Assembly (NCBI GenBank): GCA_023430625.1
Contig: JAEZAA010000212.1
Span: forward strand, 1-15,731
Direction: 5' to 3'
Length of the DNA: 15,731 nt
Source of the DNA: Pseudomonadota bacterium
GTDB lineage: Bacteria > Pseudomonadota > Gammaproteobacteria > Pseudomonadales > Oleiphilaceae
Position 1 is the stretch's first letter. Every line of letters starts with the position of its first letter. The notes beneath the pieces were generated by a model that made no database searches, was not told the DNA's origin, and worked only from the letters and a program-made list of their open reading frames with translations. Below, piece by piece: positions 1 to 6,337 of the stretch. Both the position numbers and the translations under genes were made by a program.

Positions 1-992
1 TCCCGCCCCGACTCATCGACACAGGTCACCATTTCGCCACGACGAAACCGGCCGCTGACCGCCTTGACCCCGACCGGCAAAAGACTGCGACCACGCTGCG
101 CCAGCACGGCAACGGCACCCGCATCCAGCACCAGCGTCCCTTTGGTCTTCAGATGCCCCGCCAGCCACTGCTTGCGCGCCGCCCAGCGCTCCTGCTCCGG
201 CAACAGCATGGTACCCAATGCCTCCGCGCGCCGCAGCCGCAACAGAACCTCGGAGATACGCCCACCCACGATTACCGTGGAGGCCCCCGACCTCGCCGCC
301 AGGCGCGCCGCCCGCAACTTGGTCAGCATGCCGCCACGCCCCAGCGCACCGGCCGCGCCACCGACCATGGCATCCAGCGAGGGATCCGCCGCATGCGCCT
401 CCGGCACCAGCCGCGCATCGGGATTATGGCGCGGATCCTTATCGAACATGCCATCCTGATCGGTCAGGATAACGAGCGAGTCAGCCTCCACCAGGTTAGC
501 CACCAACGCGCCCAGCGTATCGTTGTCGCCGAAGCGGATCTCATCGGTGACCACGGTGTCGTTTTCATTGATCACCGGAATCGCCTTCATCTGCACCAGC
601 GTGCGGATGGTGCTGCGGGCATTGAGGTAGCGCTTACGATCAGACAGATCATCATGGGTCAACAGGATCTGCGCCGTGTGCAGCCCGTGTTTTTTGAAGA
701 AGGTTTCATAGGTCTGCACCAGCCCCATCTGCCCCACTGCGGCAGCGGCCTGCAGTAGATGCACGTGCTGGGGCCGTTCGGTCATACCGAGGCGGCTCAT
801 ACCCTCGGCCACGGATCCGGAGGACACCAGGACGATCTCAACACCCTCGCGGTGCAGTGCCGCAATCTGATCCACCCAGGACTCGATCGAAGCCGTGTCG
901 AGCCCCCGGCCATTATTGGTTAGCAAGGCACTGCCAATCTTTACGACCCAGCGACGGGATTGAGCAAGATGATTACGCGCAGAGGACGTCAT
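1..992 (-). CDS. proB: Glutamate 5-kinase (gamma-glutamyl kinase), 3' end cut by window edge
   Basis: It phosphorylates L-glutamate on the gamma carboxyl with ATP, the first and feedback-inhibited step of proline synthesis in the cytosol. I translated the minus strand from the ATG at 992-990; 330 codons are present before the left edge, so about 40 residues (the end of the PUA domain) are missing compared with the usual ~370. The N-terminus shows the amino acid kinase opening WVVKIGSALLT (residues 15-25) and the VSSGSVAEGMSRLG loop (residues 56-69, the family usually has SSGAVA). Later come VINENDTV, the FGDNDTLGALVA substrate loop, LTDQDG, and the glycine-rich GGAAGALGRGGMLTKL. A PUA-type RNA-binding-like domain begins near residue 276 (TLVLDAGAVAVLAQRG). 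It lies 107 bp downstream of obgE on the same strand, the usual gammaproteobacterial neighbour, and may share its transcript. A GGTGAG stretch precedes the start. Confidence 0.96.
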   Translation of the reverse strand, partial: MTSSARNHLAQSRRWVVKIGSALLTNNGRGLDTASIESWVDQIAALHREGVEIVLVSSGSVAEGMSRLGMTERPQHVHLLQAAAAVGQMGLVQTYETFFKKHGLHTAQILLTHDDLSDRKRYLNARSTIRTLVQMKAIPVINENDTVVTDEIRFGDNDTLGALVANLVEADSLVILTDQDGMFDKDPRHNPDARLVPEAHAADPSLDAMVGGAAGALGRGGMLTKLRAARLAARSGASTVIVGGRISEVLLRLRRAEALGTMLLPEQERWAARKQWLAGHLKTKGTLVLDAGAVAVLAQRGRSLLPVGVKAVSGRFRRGEMVTCVDESGR

Positions 993-1099
993 GCAAAACT
1001 CACCACCAGCGACATTTATGCGATAAAACCCAGACAGTTGAGATCAATTCAGACCTGTGTAAAAACCACGACCAAAGGTGCCGCCAAATCTGGATCGCC

Positions 1100-2290
1100 T
1101 TACTGGACGTAATAAACCTCGACTTCGTCGTCGAGATCCTCATCGTCGTCCTGATCCTCACCCAGACGCTGGCCACGCCGCCGGGCATTATATGCCTGAA
1201 CCGCCTCGCGTGCCTCCTGCTCGATCTGCTCGCGCATCCGGGCCTCCCGCTGGCGCAGCTCATCATCTTCCGCCTCGGCCTGCGCCCGCTCTTCCAGCCA
1301 GCGCATGATCTCAAAACACAACTCCTGCGTACCCTCGCCAGAGATCGCCGAAATCCTGAACACCGGACCATCCCAGCCCAGCTCATCCAGCAGCGCCTCG
1401 CAACGGGCCTCGCGCTCCTCTTCCGGCAGCAGATCCAGTTTATTCAGCACCAGCCAGCGCTCACGCTCGGCAAGACCCGGGCTGAACTTGTCCAGCTCCG
1501 CCTCGATCACATCAAACGCATCAGCCGGGCTCGATTCGTCCAGCGGCGCCATATCCACCATGTGCAACAGCAAGCGCGTGCGCACCAGATGCTTGAGAAA
1601 GCGGATCCCCAATCCCGCACCTTCCGCAGCCCCTTCGATAAGCCCCGGAATATCGGCCACCACAAAACTGCGATGAGCTTGAACCCGAACCACGCCCAGA
1701 TTTGGCACCAGGGTGGTGAACGGATAATCCGCCACCTTCGGACGAGCGGCGGAGATGGCGCGAATCAGGGTGGACTTACCGGCATTGGGCAACCCCAGCA
1801 AACCGACATCGGCAAGCAGCTTCAGCTCCAGACGCAGGTTACGCTCTTCACCGGGCGATCCCGGCGTCGTCTGCCGCGGCGCCCGGTTGGTGCTGGACTT
1901 AAAGCGCATATTTCCCAGCCCGTGAAAGCCGCCCTGAGCCACCTTGAGACGCTGGCCCGGATGGGTCAGATCACCGAGCACTTCCTCGGTATCGTCATCG
2001 ATGACCGTGGTGCCCACCGGCACCTTCAGGATCAGATCCTCGCCCTTGGCGCCGGTGCAATCGCTGCCCATGCCGGACTGCCCGCTTTCCGCCCGATGGC
2101 GCCGCTGATAGCGGTAGTCGATCAGCGTATTGAGGCTGTCATCGGCCTCCAGGAAAACCGACCCGCCATCGCCCCCATCACCGCCGCTCGGGCCACCCAT
2201 GGGCATAAACTTTTCCCGACGGAACGCCACACAGCCATTTCCGCCCTTGCCAGCCTCGACACGGACCTTGGCTTCATCGACGAATTTCAT
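1100..2290 (-). CDS. obgE: Obg-family GTPase ObgE/CgtA
   Basis: Essential GTPase that binds the large ribosomal subunit and links its maturation to stress and GTP/ppGpp level. The protein has 396 residues, normal for the family. The glycine-rich Obg fold spans residues 1-158 (GKGGNGCVAFRREKF, then GGPSGGDGGDGG). The G domain carries GLPNAGKST (G1, 166-174), DYPFTTL (switch I, 188-194), DIPGLIEGA (G3, 213-221), NKLD (G4, 283-286) and SAISGEG (G5, 314-320). From about 335 the tail is highly charged, a predicted helix (EDDELRQREARMREQIEQEA) followed by a poly-acidic end, which is typical of proteobacterial Obg. The ATG at 2290 gives the canonical MKFVDEAKV start. It lies downstream of rplU-rpmA, the classic order, but is separated from rpmA by a hairpin terminator, so it probably also has its own promoter in the 2291-2440 gap. 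Confidence 0.98.
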   Translation of the reverse strand: MKFVDEAKVRVEAGKGGNGCVAFRREKFMPMGGPSGGDGGDGGSVFLEADDSLNTLIDYRYQRRHRAESGQSGMGSDCTGAKGEDLILKVPVGTTVIDDDTEEVLGDLTHPGQRLKVAQGGFHGLGNMRFKSSTNRAPRQTTPGSPGEERNLRLELKLLADVGLLGLPNAGKSTLIRAISAARPKVADYPFTTLVPNLGVVRVQAHRSFVVADIPGLIEGAAEGAGLGIRFLKHLVRTRLLLHMVDMAPLDESSPADAFDVIEAELDKFSPGLAERERWLVLNKLDLLPEEEREARCEALLDELGWDGPVFRISAISGEGTQELCFEIMRWLEERAQAEAEDDELRQREARMREQIEQEAREAVQAYNARRRGQRLGEDQDDDEDLDDEVEVYYVQ

Positions 2291-2366
2291 GATCTTTTCC
2301 TCCGCAGCCGCCCGGCGACCCTGTCCGCTCGCGATTGCCCTGCAATCCGCTGTGTGGACGATAACA

Positions 2367-2400
2367 TTATCAGTAACAGGACAGGGTTATCGGTAACAGG
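2367..2400. repeat. Pair of 14-bp direct repeats upstream of obgE
   Basis: Two near-identical 14-bp units, TTATCAGTAACAGG (2367-2380) and TTATCGGTAACAGG (2387-2400), differ at one base and repeat with a 20-bp period, about two helical turns. They lie 77-110 bp upstream of the obgE start, between the rpmA terminator and the gene. Read on the minus strand, the unit nearer obgE contains GATAAT (2366-2371 in plus coordinates), five of six matches to a sigma-70 -10 box. The pair could be a regulator operator or part of the obgE promoter. No regulator is identified; the function is inference only. Confidence 0.45.
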
Positions 2401-2443
2401 ATATATCAGGCAAAGGGTGCGCTAAAGATGGTGCAAACCAAAC

Positions 2444-2474
2444 AAAAAAAGCCCCGAAACCGGAGCTTTTTTCA
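2444..2474 (-). terminator. Rho-independent terminator after rpmA
   Basis: On the minus strand the hairpin AAGCTCCG-GTTT-CGGGGCTT (eight pairs including one T-G, four-base loop; arms at 2459-2468 and 2449-2458) runs straight into a T tract, beginning 18-20 bp past the rpmA stop. The plus strand also shows a T run after the stem, so the hairpin may work in both directions, although no plus-strand gene here needs it. It implies that much of the rplU-rpmA transcript ends before obgE. Confidence 0.85.
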
Positions 2475-2491
2475 ACAACCAGAACGAAGTC

Positions 2492-2752
2492 TTAGGCGGC
2501 TTCGACAATACGCACGATTTTGCGCATTTCCGGGCCTTTCTCTTCGAACTTCACAAAGCCATCAGCTTTGGCGAACAGCGTGTGGTCACGACCCATGCCA
2601 ACGTTGGCACCGGCATGGAAACGCGTGCCTCGCTGACGCACGATGATGCTGCCAGCTTGCACGAACTGACCACCGAAGCGCTTCACGCCAAGGCGTTTAC
2701 TTTCTGAATCGCGACCGTTGCGGCTACTACCCGCTGCCTTTTTATGAGCCAT
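2492..2752 (-). CDS. rpmA: 50S ribosomal protein L27
   Basis: Large-subunit protein whose flexible N-terminal tail reaches the peptidyl transferase centre and helps place the tRNA ends. The 86-residue product is the normal size. It starts MAHKKAAGSSRNGRDS and continues with RLGVKRFGGQ and GSIIVRQRGTRFHAG, the core family signature. There is no cleavable N-terminal extension of the kind seen in Firmicutes. An AGAGGA ribosome binding site sits seven bases before the ATG. It follows rplU by 27 bp, so the two are cotranscribed as in nearly all bacteria, and a strong terminator follows. Confidence 0.99.
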   Translation of the reverse strand: MAHKKAAGSSRNGRDSESKRLGVKRFGGQFVQAGSIIVRQRGTRFHAGANVGMGRDHTLFAKADGFVKFEEKGPEMRKIVRIVEAA

Positions 2753-2779
2753 TGTTCAAATCCTCTTTAACCTGCGAGA

Positions 2780-3094
2780 TTAACCCGCGTTGATTCCGGT
2801 AACCTTGATTTCAGTGAACCACTGACGGTGGCCCATCTGCTTCATGTGGTGCTTACGACGGCGGAACTTCAGGATTTTGACTTTCTTGTGGCGGCCATGA
2901 GCCACGACTTCCGCCGTAACCTTGGCACCAGCCACAACCGGCGCGCCGACTTTCACGTCATCGCCATTGGAAACCAGAAGCACCTGGTCGAATTCGACCG
3001 TGGCACCAGTTTCGACTTCGATTTTTTCCAGCTTGAGGGTTTCGCCCTCTTTCACACGGTGCTGCTTGCCACCGCTTACGATCACTGCGTACAT
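2780..3094 (-). CDS. rplU: 50S ribosomal protein L21
   Basis: Large-subunit protein that binds 23S rRNA during early assembly. I chose the ATG at 3094 (104 residues), giving the canonical MYAVIVSGGKQHRVKEGE start. An open reading frame begins five codons upstream (MSENV), but the GGAG ribosome binding site at about 3101-3104 lies between that codon and the chosen ATG, six bases before the latter, which decides the start. The body shows the KLEKIEVETGATVEFDQVLLV segment (over the whole family length) and the C-terminal basic KVKILKFRRRKHHMKQMGHRQ-type rRNA-binding stretch. First gene of rplU-rpmA, with a candidate promoter at 3224-3252. Confidence 0.98.
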   Translation of the reverse strand: MYAVIVSGGKQHRVKEGETLKLEKIEVETGATVEFDQVLLVSNGDDVKVGAPVVAGAKVTAEVVAHGRHKKVKILKFRRRKHHMKQMGHRQWFTEIKVTGINAG

Positions 3095-3217
3095 GACGTT
3101 CTCCGACATTGAATTGCCACCACTCGCCGCTACTTGGTTCCAGCCCTCGCCGGACCTGCGTCTATGGGGAGCACTCTGGCAACCCTATAACAGGGAACGG
3201 ACCTGGTGGTCGAGGGG
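3095..3217 (-). promoter_or_regulatory. Candidate untranslated leader of rplU mRNA
   Basis: If transcription starts just after the TACAAT box at 3224-3229, the rplU mRNA has a leader of roughly 120 nt with no convincing small ORF. The leader contains a small CCCT-GTTAT-AGGG hairpin and a possible long-range pairing of CCCTCG (plus 3211-3216) with CGAGGG (plus 3144-3149). Ribosomal protein operons often use such leaders for autoregulation, and leader motifs for L21 are known in other bacteria. I do not recognise a described motif here, so regulation is a guess. Confidence 0.25.
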
Positions 3218-3223
3218 GCGCAT

Positions 3224-3252
3224 ATTGTACGAAAACGCGCCACCAGCCGCAA
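3224..3252 (-). promoter_or_regulatory. Probable sigma-70 promoter of rplU-rpmA
   Basis: On the minus strand, TTGCGG (plus 3247-3252) and TACAAT (plus 3224-3229, five of six matches to TATAAT) are separated by exactly 17 bp and point at rplU. The -35 box is only a partial match. This is the best promoter-like pair I found in the rplU-ispB gap in this direction. Confidence 0.5.
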
Positions 3253-3379
3253 CTACTTGTTCAACGGCCTGCAGTCCTATCAAGGTCGCAGGGGAACGTT
3301 GGCACGAGAAGCCAGGTCGCAACCCGTCCATAATGCCGCGCAGGCCACGTCGTTCGCGGCAGGAACTTGATAGCAAAGG

Positions 3380-3408
3380 TTGACACCAGATGCGAGCAAT
3401 CCTAGCAT
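3380..3408 (+). promoter_or_regulatory. ispB: Probable sigma-70 promoter of ispB
   Basis: A perfect TTGACA (3380-3385) is followed after 17 bp by TAGCAT (3403-3408, four of six matches). Transcription would start near 3415. The in-frame ATG at 3390 lies inside this promoter and so cannot be the start on this transcript, which supports the ATG at 3441. Confidence 0.65.
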
Positions 3409-3440
3409 TCAGGGCCGAAACCACCTCACGCAGCCCGGAC

Positions 3441-4409
3441 ATGCACGCCCAGCAAATTCACGCCACCGTCGAGCAAGATTTTGAAGCCGTTGACCGCTTG
3501 ATCAAAGAGCAGCTGTCTTCCCGCGTGCCGCTGGTGGAACACATCGGCCAGTACATCACCGAAAGCGGCGGCAAGCGCATGCGCCCGCTCCTGGTGTTGT
3601 TGATCGCCAATGCCCTTGGCCACTCCGATGCCGGCCATATCAAGCTGGCGACGATCATCGAATTCCTGCATACCGCCACACTGCTGCACGACGACGTGGT
3701 CGATACTTCCGACATGCGGCGCGGCCGCTCCACGGCCAACGCCAAATGGGGCAACGCACCGAGCGTTTTGGTGGGCGATTTCCTCTACTCCCGCGCCTTT
3801 GAAATGATGGTCCAGCTCGGCAGCCTGCCGATCATGACGATTCTGTCCCAGGCCACCAACATCATCGCCGAAGGCGAAGTCCTGCAGTTGGCGAACGTAC
3901 GCAACCCAGACCTGAGCGAAGCTCAGTACATAGAGGTCATCCGCAGCAAGACGGCCATGCTGTTCCAGGCGGCCTCCCATAGCGCGGCCGTGCTGGCGGG
4001 CGCCACACCCGAAACGGAAGCGGAACTACGGGATTTTGGCCTGTACCTGGGCATGGCATTTCAGCTCGTGGACGATGTGCTCGACTATCAGGGCAGCGCC
4101 GAGGAAATGGGCAAGAACGTCGGCGATGATCTGGCCGAAGGCAAAACCACCCTCCCCCTGATCTATACCCTGCAGAACGGCACGCCAGCACAGCAGCAGC
4201 TGGTACGCCAGGCCATTCGCCAGGGCGGTCTGGATCAACTGGATTCGATTCTCGCCGCCGTGACCGATTGCGGCGCTCTGGCCTATACCATGGAGCAGGC
4301 TCACAACTACGTGGACAAGGCCGAAGGCTGTCTGCGGGACCTGCCCGACTCCGAATACCGGGATGCCCTACTAGCACTGGCCCGACTGGCCGTTACACGA
4401 TCCAAGTAG
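3441..4409 (+). CDS. ispB: Octaprenyl (polyprenyl) diphosphate synthase
   Basis: It elongates farnesyl diphosphate with isopentenyl diphosphate units to make the all-trans polyprenyl side chain of ubiquinone and menaquinone. The product has 322 residues, the family's usual length. GGKRMRP (43-49) binds the incoming isopentenyl diphosphate. The first aspartate-rich motif is DDVVD followed by the RRG diphosphate site (84-95), and the second is DDVLD (211-215), with GDDLAEGKTTLPL (228-240) after it. The start at 3441 (MHAQQIHATVEQDFEAVD) was preferred to an ATG 17 codons upstream, because the upstream one overlaps the promoter and adds non-conserved residues. The ribosome binding site is weak (CCCGGAC). 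Divergent from rplU, the common gammaproteobacterial arrangement. The chain length (C40, C45) cannot be read from sequence by eye. Confidence 0.95.
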   Translation: MHAQQIHATVEQDFEAVDRLIKEQLSSRVPLVEHIGQYITESGGKRMRPLLVLLIANALGHSDAGHIKLATIIEFLHTATLLHDDVVDTSDMRRGRSTANAKWGNAPSVLVGDFLYSRAFEMMVQLGSLPIMTILSQATNIIAEGEVLQLANVRNPDLSEAQYIEVIRSKTAMLFQAASHSAAVLAGATPETEAELRDFGLYLGMAFQLVDDVLDYQGSAEEMGKNVGDDLAEGKTTLPLIYTLQNGTPAQQQLVRQAIRQGGLDQLDSILAAVTDCGALAYTMEQAHNYVDKAEGCLRDLPDSEYRDALLALARLAVTRSK

Positions 4410-4443
4410 CCGCCGCACACACCCCTGCCTTTCAACCGGTTCG

Positions 4444-4477
4444 AGCCACAGCCAAGATCATCAATTTAATTGTGGCT
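4444..4477. promoter_or_regulatory. Inverted repeat between ispB and the LysR gene
   Basis: AGCCACA (4444-4450) and TGTGGCT (4471-4477) form a 7-bp perfect inverted repeat around an AT-rich loop that itself contains the dyad CAATT-T-AATTG (4462-4472). It lies 35 bp after the ispB stop and about 115 bp before the LysR start. There is no T tract, so a simple terminator is unlikely; an operator for the adjacent LysR regulator is possible. The function is unproven. Confidence 0.3.
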
Positions 4478-4525
4478 TATGGCCGTAACCGACGTCGGGC
4501 AGGATCGGCCCAGGCGTTGCCCTCG

Positions 4526-4554
4526 TTCTCCCATCTGCATCTGTATGCTATAAG
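4526..4554 (+). promoter_or_regulatory. Candidate promoter of the LysR-type regulator gene
   Basis: An extended -10 element, TGC followed by TATAAG (4546-4554, five of six matches), lies 36 bp before the ATG, with a weak TTCTCC -35 box 17 bp upstream (4526-4531). The extended TGn sequence would compensate for the poor -35. Confidence 0.45.
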
Positions 4555-4590
4555 AATGCTCAACTGCTTTGAGGCATTGGGACGATTGCC

Positions 4591-5535
4591 ATGCACACAC
4601 CGATTACCATCGACGCGCTCCGGGTCATTGACGCCATCGACCGCCGGAAAAGCTTTGCCGCCGCCGCCAACGAGTTGTACCGCGTGCCCTCTGCCATCTC
4701 CTACACAGTGCAAAAGCTGGAAGAGGATCTGGGGGTGGAGATCTTCAACCGCAGCGGTCATCGGGCGGCGTTAACGCCCGCCGGACGCTACCTGCTTGAA
4801 CAGGGCCGCGAGATCCTCAGCGCGGCCGACTCCCTCAGCCGGACCACCCGCCAGATCGCCAGCGGCTGGGAACCCAAGATCACGCTGGCGATCAATACGC
4901 TGCTCCCGCTCAGCTGCCTCCTGCCGCTCGTGCGTGAGTTTCAGGAGTTGCAGCCGCAGGTCGACGTGCAGATTCTTGAAGAAGTGTTTGGCGGTGCTTG
5001 GGATGCGTTGCTCTGTAACCGGGCCGACCTGGTGATCGGCGGCGATCTGGACAGCCGCCCCGCCGGCCAATTTAGCGTTCGCAACCTGGGTACCGTCGAC
5101 TTTGTGTATGCGGCCGCCCCGCAGCATCCGATCTGCAAAGAGCGTCCGCCCCTGACGCCAGAGACGCTGGCCAAGTACCGCGCGGTGGTCGCCGCCGATT
5201 CCTCGCGCCAACTCGCGCCCCGCTCCGGCGGCGTGTTTGAGCGCCAGCGCCGGCTGACGGTACCCAACATGGCGGCCAAGCTCGAAGCCCAGCGCCTCGG
5301 TCTGGGCATTGGTTATCTGCCGCGCCAGCTGGCCTCTGATTACCTTGAACGCGGCGAGCTGGTCGCGCTCACCCTTGAACAGCCACGCCCGCCCCTGATG
5401 CTGACATTGGCTCATCGCTCCGAGGACCGCGGCCGCGCCCTCAAGTGGTTCGTCAAACGCCTGAGTGAGGGCCATTATTTCCAGCCCTGGCTCGATCCTG
5501 CCACCAGCGACAAGCCGGCGCTCGCCGAGACCTGA
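4591..5535 (+). CDS. LysR-family transcriptional regulator, YhaJ-like
   Basis: A DNA-binding regulator of 314 residues, normal for the family. The N-terminal winged helix-turn-helix covers about residues 6-66, with SFAAAANELYRVPSAISYTV (21-40) as the helix-turn-helix core and QKLEEDLGVEIFNRSGHR after it. The effector-binding domain follows from about 92 (PKITLAINTLLPL) to 300. From memory, the N-terminal half closely resembles Escherichia coli YhaJ (MDAIDRRGSFAAAADELGRVPSALSY type), a regulator responsive to aromatic quinol-like compounds, but the ligand of this protein is unknown. GGGA eight bases before the ATG may be the ribosome binding site. It stands alone, tail-to-tail with the DJ-1 gene 40 bp away, so its target is not obvious from position. 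Autoregulation through the upstream inverted repeat is possible. Confidence 0.93.
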   Translation: MHTPITIDALRVIDAIDRRKSFAAAANELYRVPSAISYTVQKLEEDLGVEIFNRSGHRAALTPAGRYLLEQGREILSAADSLSRTTRQIASGWEPKITLAINTLLPLSCLLPLVREFQELQPQVDVQILEEVFGGAWDALLCNRADLVIGGDLDSRPAGQFSVRNLGTVDFVYAAAPQHPICKERPPLTPETLAKYRAVVAADSSRQLAPRSGGVFERQRRLTVPNMAAKLEAQRLGLGIGYLPRQLASDYLERGELVALTLEQPRPPLMLTLAHRSEDRGRALKWFVKRLSEGHYFQPWLDPATSDKPALAET

Positions 5536-5575
5536 GCCTGCCGTCGGTGGCGTTTCGAGATTGGCGCCTCTCCTT

Positions 5576-6130
5576 CTAGCCAGCCGCCACCAGCATATCC
5601 GCCGCCAGGCGCTGTCTAAGCTCGACGCCAAACAGCAGCTCGACCAGCGTCAGCGAGTAGGCCAGCGCGGTACCGGGCCCCTGGCTTGTCACGCAGTGCC
5701 CGGAAATCACCACGGCCTTGCTGGATGGCTTGTCCAGTTGATCGAGAAACGCCGGAAAACAGGTCGCCTCGCAGCCTTCCAGCAAGCCGTGAGTCTGCAG
5801 CACATAGGCGGGTGATGCGCAGATTGCCCCATAGTATCGGCCCGCCTCCCGCTGCTGGCGCAGGCGTGCAATCAGTGGCTCGAAATCGCGCAGGCGTTCG
5901 GCGCCCGGCAACCCGCCCGGCAAACTGATCAGGTCATAAGGCTGGTCGGCGCAGTCGTTAAACAGCTGATCCGCGACAATCCGCGTCCCCCGCGCGGCGA
6001 CAATCTCCCGGATCGGCTCGATGCTCGCCACCGTCACTTGCGCCTTTGCCCGTCGCAGGACATCGATTTGGGTCACCGTTTCGATGTCTTCCACGCCGTT
6101 TGCCACTGGAATCAAGACCGACTTACTCAT
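5576..6130 (-). CDS. DJ-1/PfpI (ThiJ/YajL-like) family protein
   Basis: Cytosolic protein of 184 residues in the DJ-1 superfamily, whose members are linked to oxidative stress, chaperone-like or glyoxalase/deglycase activity; the exact reaction is debated for the whole group. The nucleophile elbow is AICASPAYVL with Cys104. The conserved acidic partner is Glu14 in NGVEDIE, and SQGPGTALAY (158-167) is the C-terminal family signature. PGGLPGAERLRD (71-82) is also characteristic of the YajL branch. The C-terminus is shorter than in E. coli YajL, ending at LVAAG. A strong GAGGAG ribosome binding site lies seven bases before the ATG. It is monocistronic, divergent from the acyltransferase gene and convergent with the LysR gene. 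A TATATG -10-like box near 6172-6177 (minus strand) has no good -35 partner. Confidence 0.92.
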   Translation of the reverse strand: MSKSVLIPVANGVEDIETVTQIDVLRRAKAQVTVASIEPIREIVAARGTRIVADQLFNDCADQPYDLISLPGGLPGAERLRDFEPLIARLRQQREAGRYYGAICASPAYVLQTHGLLEGCEATCFPAFLDQLDKPSSKAVVISGHCVTSQGPGTALAYSLTLVELLFGVELRQRLAADMLVAAG

Positions 6131-6337
6131 CCTGGGGCTCCTCTCAGTAGAATTGGTCCATCTGAAACGCTCATATATCGAGCAGCACTCTTGGTTCGAC
6201 AGACCGCCTGATCAAAGGTTGTACGATCGTTTTACCAAAGACTACCATCCACTTCGATCGACTGCTAAAGTGCCGCCCTCTCAATATTATTTACTGTAGC
6301 GTTTGCGTCTTCGCCTCAGCCATTGGACAGCTTACAC
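6131..6337. promoter_or_regulatory. Divergent intergenic region, DJ-1 gene / acyltransferase gene
   Basis: This 207-bp gap is more AT-rich than its surroundings and must hold promoters in both directions. Toward the acyltransferase, TATTAT (6284-6289, five of six matches) is the best -10 candidate but lacks a clear -35 box. Two GATCG-centred stretches (near 6227 and 6256) repeat ACGATCGT / TCGATCGA. I find no assignable operator. Confidence 0.3.

Noticed and set aside
857..2425. Plus-strand open frame of 522 codons over the obgE region
   Set aside because: It is antisense to obgE, which has every GTPase motif. The translation is rich in His, Gln and Arg without domains, as expected from the complement of a GC-rich gene, and there is no ribosome binding site.
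3390..3440. Upstream ATG that would extend ispB by 17 residues
   Set aside because: It lies within the TTGACA-17-TAGCAT promoter, before the expected transcription start, and adds residues without family similarity.
4771..5631. Minus-strand open frame of 286 codons over the LysR gene
   Set aside because: It is the complement of a clear LysR coding sequence and overlaps the DJ-1 gene end; composition is that of an antisense frame.
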